Source: Tissierellales bacterium
Lineage (GTDB): Bacteria > Bacillota > Clostridia > Tissierellales > VENL01
Assembly: GCA_028280805.1 (NCBI GenBank)
Contig: JANQLB010000023.1
Coordinates: 1 to 64,000, forward strand
Length of the DNA: 64,000 nucleotides
Direction of reading: 5' to 3'
A program made the position numbers and the translations under genes. Shown one piece after another: positions 1 through 9,716 of the stretch (the first letter of the stretch is position 1; every line of letters starts with the position of its first letter). The notes below the pieces were generated by a model, which made no database searches, was not told where the DNA came from, and saw nothing but the letters and a program-made list of their open reading frames with translations.

Positions 1-82
1 ATGTTGTTTTACCATGGTCAACGTGTCCTATTGTTCCTACGTTAACATGAGGTTTATTTCTTTCAAATTTAGCCTTAGCCAT
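1..82 (-). CDS. tuf: Elongation factor Tu, N-terminal end only (runs off the window)
   Basis: The first 27 codons are visible on the minus strand, reading MAKAKFERNKPHVNVGTIGH and then VDHGKTT. This is the universally conserved EF-Tu amino terminus with the start of the G1 GTP-binding loop. A strong ribosome binding site (taaggagg, 91-98) stands 8 bases before the ATG. EF-Tu delivers aminoacyl-tRNA to the ribosome A site. The rest of the gene lies outside the window. The tRNA-Thr gene immediately upstream is on the same strand. Confidence 0.97.
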   Translation of the reverse strand, partial: MAKAKFERNKPHVNVGTIGHVDHGKTT

Positions 83-170
83 TTAAATATCCTCCTTAAT
101 CTTTGTTTAATATTATAAGCAAACTTACCCGGGTGTTTCATGAGTTTATGTGATTACATAAACATCCTAA

Positions 171-246
171 TGGAGCCCACGACCGGACTTGAACCGGTGA
201 CCTCTTGCTTACCATGCAAGTGCTCTACCTCCTGAGCTACGTGGGC
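171..246 (-). tRNA. tRNA-Thr (GGT anticodon)
   Basis: The minus strand folds into a complete 76-base cloverleaf. The acceptor stem is GCCCACG paired with CGTGGGC, followed by discriminator T and an encoded CCA. The T arm contains GGTTCAAGTCC. The anticodon stem CTTGC/GCAAG encloses the seven-base loop ATGGTAA, whose central triplet GGT reads threonine codons ACC and ACT. It lies between sigH and tuf. Confidence 0.96.
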
Positions 247-318
247 ATTTATAGTCACCGATTATTATTTTACTATTTACTATGTTTATTGTCAATACTA
301 AAGTGTTTTATTAAAAGA

Positions 319-966
319 TTATATCTCTTTAAGTTCAAGATACCTTTCAAGTTTCCTTTTTACTCTTTGTAAAGCATTGTCAATAGATTTTACATGCCTG
401 TCTAATTCACAAGCAATTTCTTGGTATGATTTTCCTTGAAGATAAAACATAAGAACTTCCCATTCTAAATCACTTAGTATTTCTCCTATTTTACTCTCTA
501 TATGAGATAACTTTTCTCTACTTATTATCAATTCCTCAGGGTCAGTTATCTTTACTCCAGATAATACATCCAGCAAAGTCCTATCTGATTCTTCATCATA
601 TATTGGTTTGTTTAAAGAAACGTAAGAGTTCAATGGTATATGCTTTTGTCTGGTTGCAGTTTTTATGGCAGTAATAATTTGTCTAGTTATACATAGCTCG
701 GCAAATGCCCTAAAGGAACTAAGCTTGTCCGATCTGTAATCTCTAATAGCCTTATAAAGACCAATCATGCCTTCTTGTATTATATCTTCTTTATCAGCAC
801 CTATAAGAAAGTATGATCTGGCTTTTGCTCTGACAAAATTTTTATATTTTTTTATTAAATATTCTAAAGCACTAGGATTACCATTTTTCGCATCCTTTAT
901 AATATCTTCATCTTCCATTACTTCATATGACTCTACTTGAATTTCATTATGCATACCTAGTCCCAT
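319..966 (-). CDS. sigH: RNA polymerase sigma-H factor (Spo0H family)
   Basis: A sigma-70 family factor of about 215 residues. Region 2 (roughly residues 30-90) carries the SigH-like stretch ADKEDIIQEGMIGLYKAIRD used for core binding and -10 recognition. Region 4 near the C-terminus has a helix-turn-helix (GKSYQEIACELDRHVKSIDN) for -35 recognition. In endospore formers SigH drives early sporulation and stationary-phase genes. I chose the ATG at 966 because GGAGGGG lies six bases upstream; an earlier in-frame ATG at 972 abuts the Shine-Dalgarno sequence. It follows yacP, rlmB, mrnC and cysS on the same strand, the usual firmicute order. A candidate SigH-type promoter is seen before spoVG in this window. 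Confidence 0.95.
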   Translation of the reverse strand: MGLGMHNEIQVESYEVMEDEDIIKDAKNGNPSALEYLIKKYKNFVRAKARSYFLIGADKEDIIQEGMIGLYKAIRDYRSDKLSSFRAFAELCITRQIITAIKTATRQKHIPLNSYVSLNKPIYDEESDRTLLDVLSGVKITDPEELIISREKLSHIESKIGEILSDLEWEVLMFYLQGKSYQEIACELDRHVKSIDNALQRVKRKLERYLELKEI

Positions 967-1177
967 CAGCATCCCCTCCAAATATTGGTAAAAAATTATA
1001 TAAGCTTTGTTCCCTTAATAAAAATAATCTCTTTCTTATTATTTTGTAAATTATTTTATGTAATATTTAAGCAAATATAAATAGTTAATTAATCCTATAA
1101 AAATTTTTAAAATAATAAAAAACTTAAGTCATAACAACATTATACAGCAACAGTATTTCTTAAGTCAAGCTACATTA

Positions 1178-1696
1178 TTAGTCTTTTCGCCATTTTTCAA
1201 GTTTTTCGATTAATTTAGGGTCAAGCCTGCCCATAAGCATTTCATTAGTTTCTTTTTCTTTTTTTCTCTTTCTTTTTATCCTTTTTTTTATACTATCTAT
1301 CTCAAGCTCTAATTCTCTAGCAGAAATTCTGGATGCTCCTCTGCCTAAAACAATTTGCTGTTGTATCCAATCAGAAGTTGCTACCTTAATTTTTTTTCGT
1401 CTACCTATATTATCTACAGTTCTTTCTATAAACTGATCTGCTGTTTCTTTTTCTTTAGTATATACTACCTTTACACCTTTTATGGTTTCCTCATTACAGT
1501 TGTTTCCCTTTACTTGATAAGCATCAAAAACTATAATTACATTAATACCTGTGTAAGCCTGATATTCTGACATTATCTCTATAAGTTCATTTCTTGCACT
1601 GTCTAAATTAACCTGACTAAGGTTTCTAAGTTTCTTCCAAGCGTTTATTATGTTATAACCATCAACAAATAAATATTCTCGTGATTTTGAATTCAT
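1178..1696 (-). CDS. yacP: NYN-domain endoribonuclease, YacP/Rae1 family
   Basis: A 172-residue protein of the YacP family. The N-terminus LFVDGYNIINAWKKL holds the conserved Asp of the NYN/PIN-like nuclease fold. IIVFDAYQVKGN and TKEKETADQFIERTV carry further acidic active-site residues, and KVATSDWIQQQIVLGRGA is typical of the family. The C-terminal quarter is very basic with many KR pairs, fitting RNA or ribosome contact. In Bacillus subtilis the homologue Rae1 cuts mRNA in the ribosomal A site. Only eight bases separate it from rlmB, so the two are probably cotranscribed. The family is confident; the ribosome-dependent activity is by homology. Confidence 0.88.
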   Translation of the reverse strand: MNSKSREYLFVDGYNIINAWKKLRNLSQVNLDSARNELIEIMSEYQAYTGINVIIVFDAYQVKGNNCNEETIKGVKVVYTKEKETADQFIERTVDNIGRRKKIKVATSDWIQQQIVLGRGASRISARELELEIDSIKKRIKRKRKKEKETNEMLMGRLDPKLIEKLEKWRKD

Positions 1697-1704
1697 ACCA
1701 TAAT

Positions 1705-2442
1705 TTAACCTCTCTGTCTTAATACTTCATAAGTAATAATAGATGCTGATATAGAGGCATTCAAAGAAGATAATTTTCCTTTCATGGGAATTTTAATTAA
1801 AAAGTCACATTTTTCTTTAACAATTCTGCTTATACCCTTTCCTTCATTTCCTATAACTATACCGATTGAACCTGTCAATTCTTTTTTATAATAGTATTCA
1901 TCTCCATCCATATCTGCACCGTAAATCCAAAGTCCTTTTTGTTTTAATTCTTCAATAGCTGCTGAAATATTAGTAACCCGTACTACGGGAATATACTCTA
2001 TAGCCCCGGCAGAGATTTTGGCAACTACAGATGTGAGTCCTACAGCCCTTCTTTTAGGTATGATTATACCATGGACACCTGCACATTCTGCTGTTCTCAT
2101 AATAGCTCCAAGATTATGTGGATCTTCTATTTCATCTAGTATTATAACAAAAGGAGGTTCTTTTCTGATTTGAGCTAGATTTAATATGTCGTCTAGACTT
2201 TTATATTCATAAGAAGAAACTAAAGCTATGACACCTTGGTGATTTTGAGTACTAGACATAGAATCTAATTTCTTTCTATTTACATACTGAACTACTATAC
2301 CCTTATCCTTAGCTATACCAACGATCTTTTTTATAGAGCCCTGATTTGAACCACTTGCTAAAAATATCTTCTCAATCTTTCTTCCAGCTTTTAAAGCTTC
2401 AATAACTGGATTTCTTCCTTCTACTTGATTTTCGTTATACAC
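1705..2442 (-). CDS. rlmB: 23S rRNA (guanosine-2'-O-)-methyltransferase, TrmH/SpoU family
   Basis: About 245 residues. An N-terminal substrate-binding domain (starting QVEGRNPVIEALK) is followed by a SPOUT methyltransferase domain. The three SpoU motifs are visible: DPHNLGAIMRTAECAG (about 110-125), IGNEGKGIS (about 200-208) and IPMKGKLSSLNASISASI (about 221-238). RlmB modifies G2251 in the peptidyl-transferase region of 23S rRNA. Two GTG starts are possible, at 2451 and 2442. The second has better spacing from the GGGAG ribosome binding site and is used here. It sits between mrnC and yacP as in many Firmicutes. Confidence 0.93.
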   Translation of the reverse strand: MYNENQVEGRNPVIEALKAGRKIEKIFLASGSNQGSIKKIVGIAKDKGIVVQYVNRKKLDSMSSTQNHQGVIALVSSYEYKSLDDILNLAQIRKEPPFVIILDEIEDPHNLGAIMRTAECAGVHGIIIPKRRAVGLTSVVAKISAGAIEYIPVVRVTNISAAIEELKQKGLWIYGADMDGDEYYYKKELTGSIGIVIGNEGKGISRIVKEKCDFLIKIPMKGKLSSLNASISASIITYEVLRQRG

Positions 2443-2494
2443 CTTTTCCACTCCCTACTTCTTTTTTTCTCTTTGAGACTTATGTGTTTTATAA

Positions 2495-2914
2495 TCACAC
2501 CCCAACACTATTTAAAAGCTCAAATATCCTTTTTGTATTGCCGGTTATATATAAGTAACCTATCAGAGCTTCTAAACCTGTTGCATATCTATAGTCTGAC
2601 AGATTAGCATTTTTAGGAATGGTAGCTGATTTAGTATTTCTACCTCGCTTTACAATCTTCCATTCATTCTCTGTCAGCTTATCCTCTAGTAAAAAAAGTA
2701 TTTTAGACTGTGCTTGTGCATTAACATGTTTTACGGCTTCTTTATGCAGATCATTTACCGGGAGGTTTTTACTGGCAATTAAGCTGCTTCTAATAATAAG
2801 GTCGTATACTGCATCACCTAAATACGCTAGCTGCAAGGGAGATAACATCCTTGCAGCATTTTCACTCCATCTATAGTCTGTTGAAACAAAAAATTCTTTA
2901 AACTTTTCTTCCAT
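2495..2914 (-). CDS. mrnC: Mini-ribonuclease III
   Basis: About 139 residues, the usual size of mini-RNase III: an RNase III catalytic domain without a double-stranded RNA-binding domain. The signature LSPLQLAYLGDAVYDLIIRS carries the conserved Asp of the catalytic site, and ATGLEALIGYLYITGN carries the second acidic cluster with Glu. The enzyme matures 23S rRNA ends. The ATG at 2914 is preferred because AGGTGA is correctly spaced; an upstream GTG at 2923 directly abuts the cysS stop. Gene order cysS-mrnC-rlmB matches Bacillus. Confidence 0.94.
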   Translation of the reverse strand: MEEKFKEFFVSTDYRWSENAARMLSPLQLAYLGDAVYDLIIRSSLIASKNLPVNDLHKEAVKHVNAQAQSKILFLLEDKLTENEWKIVKRGRNTKSATIPKNANLSDYRYATGLEALIGYLYITGNTKRIFELLNSVGV

Positions 2915-2923
2915 TATCTTCAC

Positions 2924-4321
2924 CTATATTCTTTTCCATTTTGTACCTTCAGATGTATCTTCTAAGATTATACCTTTTTCTTTAAGATTATCTCTTATAT
3001 CATCAGCTAACTTGTAGTCTTTGTTCTTTCTTGCTTCATATCTATCTTCAATTAGCTTTAATATTTCTTCATCTAAAATTTCTTCTTGTTTAAATAAAAT
3101 TCCTAATATTTTGCTTAACTCCATTAATATATCATAAATTTCTTTTACCAGAATTTTTGATGATTCAGAAGACAAGTTCGTATTAGAGTATTTAACAATT
3201 TCAAATAGATAGGAAATTGCATCTGCTGTGTTTAAATCATCTTCCATACTGTCAATAAATTTATTTTTATAAGCTACTACCTGATCTAGTATGTTTACTT
3301 CACTTTCATTTAGAATTTCTAAGTGACATATTTTCATCAAGTGCTCTAGATTTCTTTTTCCATTATAGAGTCTGTCTAATCCATTTTTAGCATGTTCAAT
3401 AGACTCTCTACTGTAATTTACAGGTTTTCTGTAGTGGGCAGTTAATATGAAAAATCTAACTACTTCTAAATCAAATTCTTGGCCTACTCCTCTTACAGTA
3501 AAAAAATTCATTTTAGATTTTGACATTTTTTCATTATCTACATTAAGCATGGCATTATGCAGCCAATAATTAGCAAAAGTCTTACCTGTAAATGCCTCAC
3601 TCTGAGCTATCTCATTTTCATGATGCGGAAATACTAAGTCTGAACCACCAGCATGTATATCTACAGTATCACCTATATATTTTCTAACCATAACTGAACA
3701 CTCTATATGCCACCCGGGTCTTCCTTTACTCCATGGACTTTCCCATGAGGGTTCTCCGGGCTTTTCTTTTTTCCATAAAGCAAAATCACCTGCATTTTTT
3801 TTCTCTTGGTTAACTTCTACTCTTGCACCTGAAATTAAATCATCAAGATTTTTCTTCGAAAGTTTTCCATAATCTTTTTGCTTTGATATATCAAAATATA
3901 CATTTCCATCAATATTATAAGCGTATCCTTCTTTCTCTAAACCTTTGATAAACTCAATTATATCTTCAATGTGATCCATAGCTCTAGGATGATTAGTTTT
4001 ATCTTCTTTTAGATTAAGACCTTTTGCATCTTTATAATATTCTTCGATATATCTATCGGCAATGTTACTGACAGTGGTTTTCTCATCATTAGCATTTTCA
4101 ATCATTTTATCATCTATGTCTGTAAAATTTAAGAAATAATCTACTTCATATCCTTTATATTCTAAATATCTTCTGAGTACATCAAAAACTACAAAAGGTC
4201 TTGCATTGCCTACATGTATATAATTATAAACAGTTGGTCCGCATACATAGATACTCACCTTATCCGGATTAATTGATTTAAATTCTTCTTTGCTTTTAGT
4301 TAATGTGTTATAAAGCTTCAT
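2924..4321 (-). CDS. cysS: Cysteinyl-tRNA synthetase
   Basis: A class I aminoacyl-tRNA synthetase of about 465 residues. From the chosen start, CGPTVYNYIHVGNARP holds the zinc-binding Cys (27) and the HIGH-type motif HVGN (36-39). WHIECSVM and FPHHENEIAQSEA carry the other zinc ligands, and KMSKS is at about 265-269. I take the ATG at 4321, preceded by AAGGGAGAG, instead of an earlier Met ten codons upstream that would overlap cysE further. The start lies directly beside the cysE stop, so the two are coupled and share the upstream cysteine T-box. Confidence 0.97.
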   Translation of the reverse strand: MKLYNTLTKSKEEFKSINPDKVSIYVCGPTVYNYIHVGNARPFVVFDVLRRYLEYKGYEVDYFLNFTDIDDKMIENANDEKTTVSNIADRYIEEYYKDAKGLNLKEDKTNHPRAMDHIEDIIEFIKGLEKEGYAYNIDGNVYFDISKQKDYGKLSKKNLDDLISGARVEVNQEKKNAGDFALWKKEKPGEPSWESPWSKGRPGWHIECSVMVRKYIGDTVDIHAGGSDLVFPHHENEIAQSEAFTGKTFANYWLHNAMLNVDNEKMSKSKMNFFTVRGVGQEFDLEVVRFFILTAHYRKPVNYSRESIEHAKNGLDRLYNGKRNLEHLMKICHLEILNESEVNILDQVVAYKNKFIDSMEDDLNTADAISYLFEIVKYSNTNLSSESSKILVKEIYDILMELSKILGILFKQEEILDEEILKLIEDRYEARKNKDYKLADDIRDNLKEKGIILEDTSEGTKWKRI

Positions 4322-4322
4322 C

Positions 4323-4979
4323 TTAGTCTCTCCCTTCCAATTTAGATACATAATTTTCTAACTTTCTAATTCTTGCCTTCATACATTTAAGCTCCTGCCC
4401 TAAGGGGTCTGGCAGTCTAACCTGGTCTAAATCTACTTCATCAAGGTTAGCTTTAAGTTTTCTATTATCCTTAATAACAATTCGACCGGGTACACCTACC
4501 ACTGTACAGTTTTCAGGTACTTCCTTTAATACTACTGCCCCAGCTCCTATTTTAGAATTTTTACCAACTCTAAACGGACCTAAAACTTTAGCACCAGCAC
4601 TAATGACAACATTATCATCTATACTTGGATGCCTTTTTCCCTTCTCCTTTCCTGTTCCTCCCAGAGTTGCTCCTTGATATATTGTTACATTATCTCCTAT
4701 TTCTGTAGTTTCTCCTATGACAACACCTAAACCGTGGTCTATAAAGACCCCATTTCCAATTTTAGCTCCGGGGTGTATTTCAATTCCAGTTAGAAATCTA
4801 GATATACCGGATATAATTCTGCCAACTAAAAAAATTTTTCTTTTATACAACCAATGAGCTATCCTATGAAATATTATAGCATGTAATCCCGGATAACATA
4901 ATATTATTTCTAATGTGCTTCTTACAGCAGGATCTCTATTTCTTATAGCATTAATGTCTTTTTTAAGTCCCTTTAACAT
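4323..4979 (-). CDS. cysE: Serine O-acetyltransferase
   Basis: About 218 residues. The N-terminal alpha-helical SATase part is [34 protein letters not shown] left-handed beta-helix of hexapeptide repeats follows ([55 protein letters not shown]). The conserved His residues of the active site are in FIDHG and KRHPSI. It makes O-acetylserine for cysteine synthesis. The ATG at 4979 follows GGAGGAATTTTT; a Met twelve codons earlier has no ribosome binding site and lies next to the T-box terminator. Being under the same T-box as cysS links cysteine synthesis to uncharged tRNA-Cys. Confidence 0.95.
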   Translation of the reverse strand: MLKGLKKDINAIRNRDPAVRSTLEIILCYPGLHAIIFHRIAHWLYKRKIFLVGRIISGISRFLTGIEIHPGAKIGNGVFIDHGLGVVIGETTEIGDNVTIYQGATLGGTGKEKGKRHPSIDDNVVISAGAKVLGPFRVGKNSKIGAGAVVLKEVPENCTVVGVPGRIVIKDNRKLKANLDEVDLDQVRLPDPLGQELKCMKARIRKLENYVSKLEGRD

Positions 4980-5004
4980 AAAAATTCCTCCATATTCAGA
5001 ATAA

Positions 5005-5216
5005 CAAAAAACCATCTCTATAATATATAGAGACGGTTAAATCCGCGGTTCCACTCTAATTGAGTAAATACTCCTGCTTTATGGGATATAACGCTCCCAA
5101 TCGTTTAACTCTACTAAATTTCAAGTAACAGTTCAAAGATGCACTTCAATCTATCATTTATATAAAATCTCTCTCAGCCTAAAAGATTTTTCTCTGTATA
5201 TTTAATAGATTTACTT
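5005..5216 (-). promoter_or_regulatory. T-box leader of cysE-cysS (cysteine-responsive)
   Basis: The minus strand between gltX and cysE carries a full T-box riboswitch. The T-box core AGAGTGGAACCGCGG is at 5043-5057. It is followed by a terminator hairpin, AACCGTCTCTATA paired with TATAGAGATGGTT, and a T-run (5006-5038). The base of Stem I is AAGTAA (5211-5216) pairing with TTACTT (5123-5128). Within it the triplet TGC (5141-5143), followed by A, is the likely specifier and reads cysteine, matching the genes downstream. A possible -10 TATGAT (5223-5228) lies just upstream, with no convincing -35. Confidence 0.92.
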
Positions 5217-5238
5217 TATCTTATCATAACTTTTATAT

Positions 5239-6723
5239 TTATTTTATTAGATTTCTCTCTACATATTCTATGCGTTTAAGTATATTTTGTTTCCCTAATA
5301 CTTTGATAATATTACCCATATCAGGTCCGTGAAGCTGTCCTGTTAATACTATTCTTGTAGGCATAAAAAGATTTTTTCCTTTAATTCCGGTTTTATTTTT
5401 TAAAACTTTAAATATATTATTGACAAATTCATCATCTACCTCGTCTATTTGCAAAATTTCATTCTTTAAAGCTTGTAATAAATCAGGAACTTGTTCTTTT
5501 TTAAGCATTTCTCCAGCTTCATCATTTTCAGGAACTATTTCATTTTTAAAGAAAATATCTATCTTATCAGTTATTTCTGATATATATGATATTTTTTCCT
5601 GTACTGATGCTATTATCGCTTTTATCCAATCATATCTTTTATTTACATCTTCTTTAGTAATATAATTTTTATCTATTAGATAAGGTATTGCTAGTTTAGT
5701 TATCCTATCTAAATCTGATTTTCTTATATGTTGTCCATTTACCCAGTTTAATTTATCTAAATCAAAAACTCCACCTGTTTTAGATACACGATTAAAAGAA
5801 AATTGTTTAACCATTTCATCCATAGTTAAAATCTCTTGATTATCTTCTGGACTCCAACCAACTAACGCTAAATAGTTGCAAAGAGCTTCCGGTAAATATC
5901 CTTTTTTCTGAAAATCTGAAACAGCAACATCTCCCTGCCTTTTACTTAACTTTTTCTTATCTTTGTTTAAAACTGTGGGAAGATGTATAAACTCTGGTAT
6001 TTTCCATCCGAAAGCTTGATATAGTATTATTTGCTTAGGAGTTGATACTAACCACTCATCACCCCTAACAACATGAGTAATTTTCATCAAATAGTCATCT
6101 ACAACAACAGCAAAATGATAAGTAGGAAATCCATCAGTCTTTATTAATACTTGATCATCAATTTCATCTGTGTTTATAGTAATATTACCTTTAACTAAAT
6201 CTTCAAATGTAATATCTTTATTTTCAGGAACTCTAAGTCTGATAGTATATTCTTCACCAGCTTTGATTCTAGATTCTGCTTCTGTTTTATCTGAATTTCT
6301 ACAATATTTATCATACATAGGAGTAACTCCCTGTTCCTTTTGTTCTTCTCTAACCTTATCTAATCTTTCTTTTGAACAGAAACAGTAATATGCTTTACCC
6401 TTTTGAATTAGTTCGTCTATATATTTTTTATAAATATCCAGTCTCTCAGATTGTATATATGGACCATATTCACCCTTTTGTATAAGTTTACCGTCTTCTA
6501 TAAACACACCTTCATCGTGTTTTACTCCTGCCCATAATAACGACTGAACCATATTTTCTACTGCACCCTCAACATACCTGCTTCTATCTGTATCCTCAAT
6601 CCTTAAGATGTACTTACCGCCTTTTTGATTAGCAAATAAATAATCATATAATGCAGTTCTAAGAGAACCTATATGTACATAGCCAGTCGGACTGGGTGCA
6701 AACCTTAATCTAACCTCTGACAT
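5239..6723 (-). CDS. gltX: Glutamyl-tRNA synthetase
   Basis: A class I synthetase of 494 residues, normal for bacterial Glu[24 protein letters not shown] holds the HIGH-type motif (HIGS, 17-20), and KKLSKRQGD is the KMSKS loop (KLSKR, 258-262). A CFC...YDKYC arrangement (Cys 114, 116, 141) resembles the zinc site of some GluRS. The start has a strong TTAGGAGGT ribosome binding site. It lies directly upstream of the cysteine T-box, as in B. subtilis. Whether it also charges tRNA-Gln, as in bacteria using GatCAB, cannot be told from sequence alone. Confidence 0.96.
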   Translation of the reverse strand: MSEVRLRFAPSPTGYVHIGSLRTALYDYLFANQKGGKYILRIEDTDRSRYVEGAVENMVQSLLWAGVKHDEGVFIEDGKLIQKGEYGPYIQSERLDIYKKYIDELIQKGKAYYCFCSKERLDKVREEQKEQGVTPMYDKYCRNSDKTEAESRIKAGEEYTIRLRVPENKDITFEDLVKGNITINTDEIDDQVLIKTDGFPTYHFAVVVDDYLMKITHVVRGDEWLVSTPKQIILYQAFGWKIPEFIHLPTVLNKDKKKLSKRQGDVAVSDFQKKGYLPEALCNYLALVGWSPEDNQEILTMDEMVKQFSFNRVSKTGGVFDLDKLNWVNGQHIRKSDLDRITKLAIPYLIDKNYITKEDVNKRYDWIKAIIASVQEKISYISEITDKIDIFFKNEIVPENDEAGEMLKKEQVPDLLQALKNEILQIDEVDDEFVNNIFKVLKNKTGIKGKNLFMPTRIVLTGQLHGPDMGNIIKVLGKQNILKRIEYVERNLIK

Positions 6724-6822
6724 TGTGTGACCTCCTAATTTCTCTTTATTCTTTTGTATATTATATAATACATAAAAAATGGTAGCAAGTTTAAATATAT
6801 TAATTTTTTAAATTATATCCTT

Positions 6823-7683
6823 TTATGTGAACAAACTTGCAAATAGATTTCTAATAAAATCTATTATACGTTGTAAAATAGACCTTACTTCTTGATTATT
6901 TTCGGTAACTTCTTTTATTTTATTTACTATACCTCTTAGCTGGCTTTGTATATCCTCAATATTTAAATTAAGCTCAGAAATATTTTTCATTAAACTAACT
7001 ATATCACTTATTTGTTTTTCATTTAGATTTATATTTAACTCTCCTGTTACATCAATAATTATTCTCCTAATTTGTTCTTCATCTTTAACATTTTTAACTA
7101 TTATTTCTTCCTTAATTTCTTTAATAAGCTGACTGGCCTTATCTTTTCCTATCTCTTCTCCTAATTGTCCAGTCTTTGCTACTTCCTCATTAGCAACCTG
7201 CTTTTCTTTTTCTCCAATTTTCTCTCCACTAGCATCTTCAAAAGCTTTTATGATTCCAGTTAAAGCGGCTGTTCCTGAAACCTTAACGGGAGAGGCTACT
7301 TTAACTTTAGCGTTTTTAACACCTGCTGTAACTAAAGCATTCATATACATCTTTTTAGTAACCCAAGTTATATTATATGTTTCAACATCAATACCTGAAT
7401 CGTCGTCTAAACTCTTAACATAAGCTGATGATATAGCTCTATTTCCAATAATATCTTCGTCAATATATCTGCCTAAATACTTTTTCTCTTCTTCATTTGT
7501 AACATATATTATTTTAGTATCATCAGTAACATCAAATATTTCAAGAATTTCGTTTTTTTGTTCTTCTTTTAAGTCCTCACCTAAACTAATTACAATATTT
7601 TCATCTTGTGCGTATATATCTCTTAAAGAGATTAAATTTAAAAATAATACTAGAATTATTATAAATATGCTTTTTCTATTCAT
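6823..7683 (-). CDS. DUF1002 (YpuA-like) exported protein
   Basis: A 286-residue protein with an N-terminal signal peptide (hydrophobic stretch about 5-20, likely cleavage after AQ at about 26). The DUF1002 body has features such as ISLGEDLKEEQK, the SSAYV segment and VKVASPVKVSGTAALTGIIKAFE. The C-terminal 120 residues are helical and rich in charged residues, ending in a hydrophobic IIDFIRNLFASLF. It is probably a secreted or cell-surface protein. The family has no firm biochemical role. A good AAGGAG precedes the ATG. A tiny membrane protein lies immediately upstream on the same strand. Confidence 0.8.
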   Translation of the reverse strand: MNRKSIFIIILVLFLNLISLRDIYAQDENIVISLGEDLKEEQKNEILEIFDVTDDTKIIYVTNEEEKKYLGRYIDEDIIGNRAISSAYVKSLDDDSGIDVETYNITWVTKKMYMNALVTAGVKNAKVKVASPVKVSGTAALTGIIKAFEDASGEKIGEKEKQVANEEVAKTGQLGEEIGKDKASQLIKEIKEEIIVKNVKDEEQIRRIIIDVTGELNINLNEKQISDIVSLMKNISELNLNIEDIQSQLRGIVNKIKEVTENNQEVRSILQRIIDFIRNLFASLFT

Positions 7684-7706
7684 AGTTTTTTCTCCTTTGT
7701 CTATTT

Positions 7707-7829
7707 TTAGATGATTCTAAATATAAAGTATATAAAAAGAATAAGAATTATATGAAATATCCACCATGTTATTGATAAAAACCGAAATCTTCCTGCCAAA
7801 GACTTCTTAAGTTTGTTCTTCTTTTCCAT
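7707..7829 (-). CDS. Small membrane protein, 40 residues
   Basis: A short open frame starting at ATG 7829 behind a near-perfect ribosome binding site (GGAGGATAAGC). The product begins MEKKNKLKKSLAGRFRFLS and ends in one hydrophobic helix of about 20 residues rich in Ile, Leu and Phe. This suggests a single-pass membrane peptide with a basic cytoplasmic head. It lies between proS and the DUF1002 gene with a 23-base gap to the latter, so cotranslation is likely. I know no named family for it. Support is the ribosome binding site and its sensible amphipathic composition. Confidence 0.55.
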   Translation of the reverse strand: MEKKNKLKKSLAGRFRFLSITWWIFHIILILFIYFIFRII

Positions 7830-7910
7830 GCTTATCCTCCAATACTAAAACATTTACTTTTATTTAGTTTGCTCTAAAAAGCTGTTGATATTCAGGAGCA
7901 AAAACAGACA

Positions 7911-7935
7911 AAAAAATAGCGTACATAAGTACGCT
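7911..7935 (-). terminator. Rho-independent terminator after proS
   Basis: On the minus strand AGCGTAC (7929-7935), loop TTAT, GTACGCT (7918-7924) is followed by ATTTTTTT. It begins immediately after the proS stop codon. Confidence 0.85.
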
Positions 7936-9660
7936 CTAAAAGTCTAATCCTTGATTTTTAAACTCTTCTTTAATTTTTATAAGAATTTCGTCAGTTTTAA
8001 TCTCGAATTTTTCTCCTTTACCTCTAATAACATATTCCACAATATTCTCATCAGCCTTTCTTCCTATAGTTACTCTTATAGGTATCCCAATTAATTCTGC
8101 ATCTTTAAATTTAACTCCGGGTCTTTCAGTCCTATCATCTAATAATACATCAAGACCTTGAGCTTTTAATTCTTGATATATTTTTTCTCCCAGTTCAACT
8201 TGTTCTTTATTTTTCATACTCACTATAGTTACTATAACATGATAAGGAGCAACGACTAAAGGCCATATTATACCTTTTTCATCGTGATTTTGCTCAACAA
8301 TAGCCGAAACAGTTCTATTTATTCCTATACCATATGACCCCATTAAGAAATCCTGTGACTTACCATTTTCATCAAGATAAGTGGCATTTAAAGATGAGCT
8401 GTACTTAGTTCCAAGTTTAAATATATTTCCTACCTCTATACCTCTTTCTATCTTTAAAGGGCTGCTGCATTTAGGACATAAATCTCCTTCTTTAACAAGT
8501 AAGATATCTTCAACTATTTCTCCTTTAAAATCTCTATTGTAATTAGCATTTTTTATATGATAATCTGTTTCATTTCCGCCTATTATAACATTTTTCATTT
8601 GTGTAACTCTCGAATCAATTAATACTCTCACTTTCCCTTTAAAACCCATAGGGCCTGCAAATCCAATGTCAGCACCTGTAACTTTTTTTATTGTATCTGA
8701 GTCTGCTAATTCTAACTCATGATCTGGGATCTTTAGATAATTTGCAAGTTTAATTTCATTTAGTTCTCTATTGCCTGGTACTATAGCTGCTATAATCTCA
8801 TCTTCAGTCTTGTATATTAAAGTTTTTACAAATTTATCTCCGGTTAAATCAAAAAATTCAACTAGGCTTTCTATGGTCTTAACTGAAGGAGTGTGTATTT
8901 TTTCAATTTCCAATTCTTCTGTATCTTCATTCTTTATTACATAAACACATTTTGCCTTTTCGTCTGTAGCTGCATAATCACAATCATTACAGTAAGCAAT
9001 TTCACTTTCACCTATATCAGAAATTGCCATAAACTCATGTGAATCACTTCCTCCCATAGCTCCGGAATCTCCCTCAACAATTCTAAACTTTAAAGCACAT
9101 CTTGTAAATATTTTGTCGTAAGCTTCCCACATTTCCTTATATGAAGTATCTAAACCTGCATCATCCATATCAAAACTATATGCATCTTTCATTATGAACT
9201 CTCTGGACCTAATCAATCCAAATCTTGGACGCTTTTCATCTCTGTATTTAGTTTGAATCTGATAAATATTTAATGGCAACTGTTTATAAGAGTTTAACTC
9301 ATTTTTAATTAAATCTGTGAAATATTCTTCATGTGTAGGTCCTAAGCAAAACTCCCTCTCGTGTCTATCTTTAAGCCTAAACATCTCTGGACCATAGGCA
9401 CTCCATCTACCGCTTTCTTTCCATATCTCTGCGGGCTGGATAGCTGACATAAGCACCTCTTGTGAACCGGATATATCCATTTCCTCTCTAACTATTTTTT
9501 CTACCTTCCTTAAAGCCTTGTTTCCTAAAGGTAGAAAAGAATAAACTCCTGAAACCAGCTTTCTTATCATACCTGCTCTTAATAATAGCTGATGACTTGG
9601 TGTCTCAGCCTCTGAAGGAACTTCTCTTAAGGTAGGCATATATAGTTTTGACATTTTCAT
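7936..9660 (-). CDS. proS: Prolyl-tRNA synthetase (bacterial type with editing insertion)
   Basis: 574 residues, the normal size of bacterial ProRS with the INS editing domain inserted between class II motifs 2 and 3. Visible landmarks are [25 protein letters not shown] near the N-terminus, [13 protein letters not shown] and [20 protein letters not shown] (motif 2 region). The insertion covers about 225-400 and includes [34 protein letters not shown] (motif 3) and the anticodon-binding C-terminal domain follow. The first ATG is kept because AGGAGAG lies seven bases upstream. It is controlled by a T-box leader with a strong promoter. Confidence 0.97.
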   Translation of the reverse strand: MKMSKLYMPTLREVPSEAETPSHQLLLRAGMIRKLVSGVYSFLPLGNKALRKVEKIVREEMDISGSQEVLMSAIQPAEIWKESGRWSAYGPEMFRLKDRHEREFCLGPTHEEYFTDLIKNELNSYKQLPLNIYQIQTKYRDEKRPRFGLIRSREFIMKDAYSFDMDDAGLDTSYKEMWEAYDKIFTRCALKFRIVEGDSGAMGGSDSHEFMAISDIGESEIAYCNDCDYAATDEKAKCVYVIKNEDTEELEIEKIHTPSVKTIESLVEFFDLTGDKFVKTLIYKTEDEIIAAIVPGNRELNEIKLANYLKIPDHELELADSDTIKKVTGADIGFAGPMGFKGKVRVLIDSRVTQMKNVIIGGNETDYHIKNANYNRDFKGEIVEDILLVKEGDLCPKCSSPLKIERGIEVGNIFKLGTKYSSSLNATYLDENGKSQDFLMGSYGIGINRTVSAIVEQNHDEKGIIWPLVVAPYHVIVTIVSMKNKEQVELGEKIYQELKAQGLDVLLDDRTERPGVKFKDAELIGIPIRVTIGRKADENIVEYVIRGKGEKFEIKTDEILIKIKEEFKNQGLDF

Positions 9661-9716
9661 ATATATCTCTCCTTTTTCTTAATTATTTAGTAATTTATTT
9701 ATTTCATAAAACAAAT

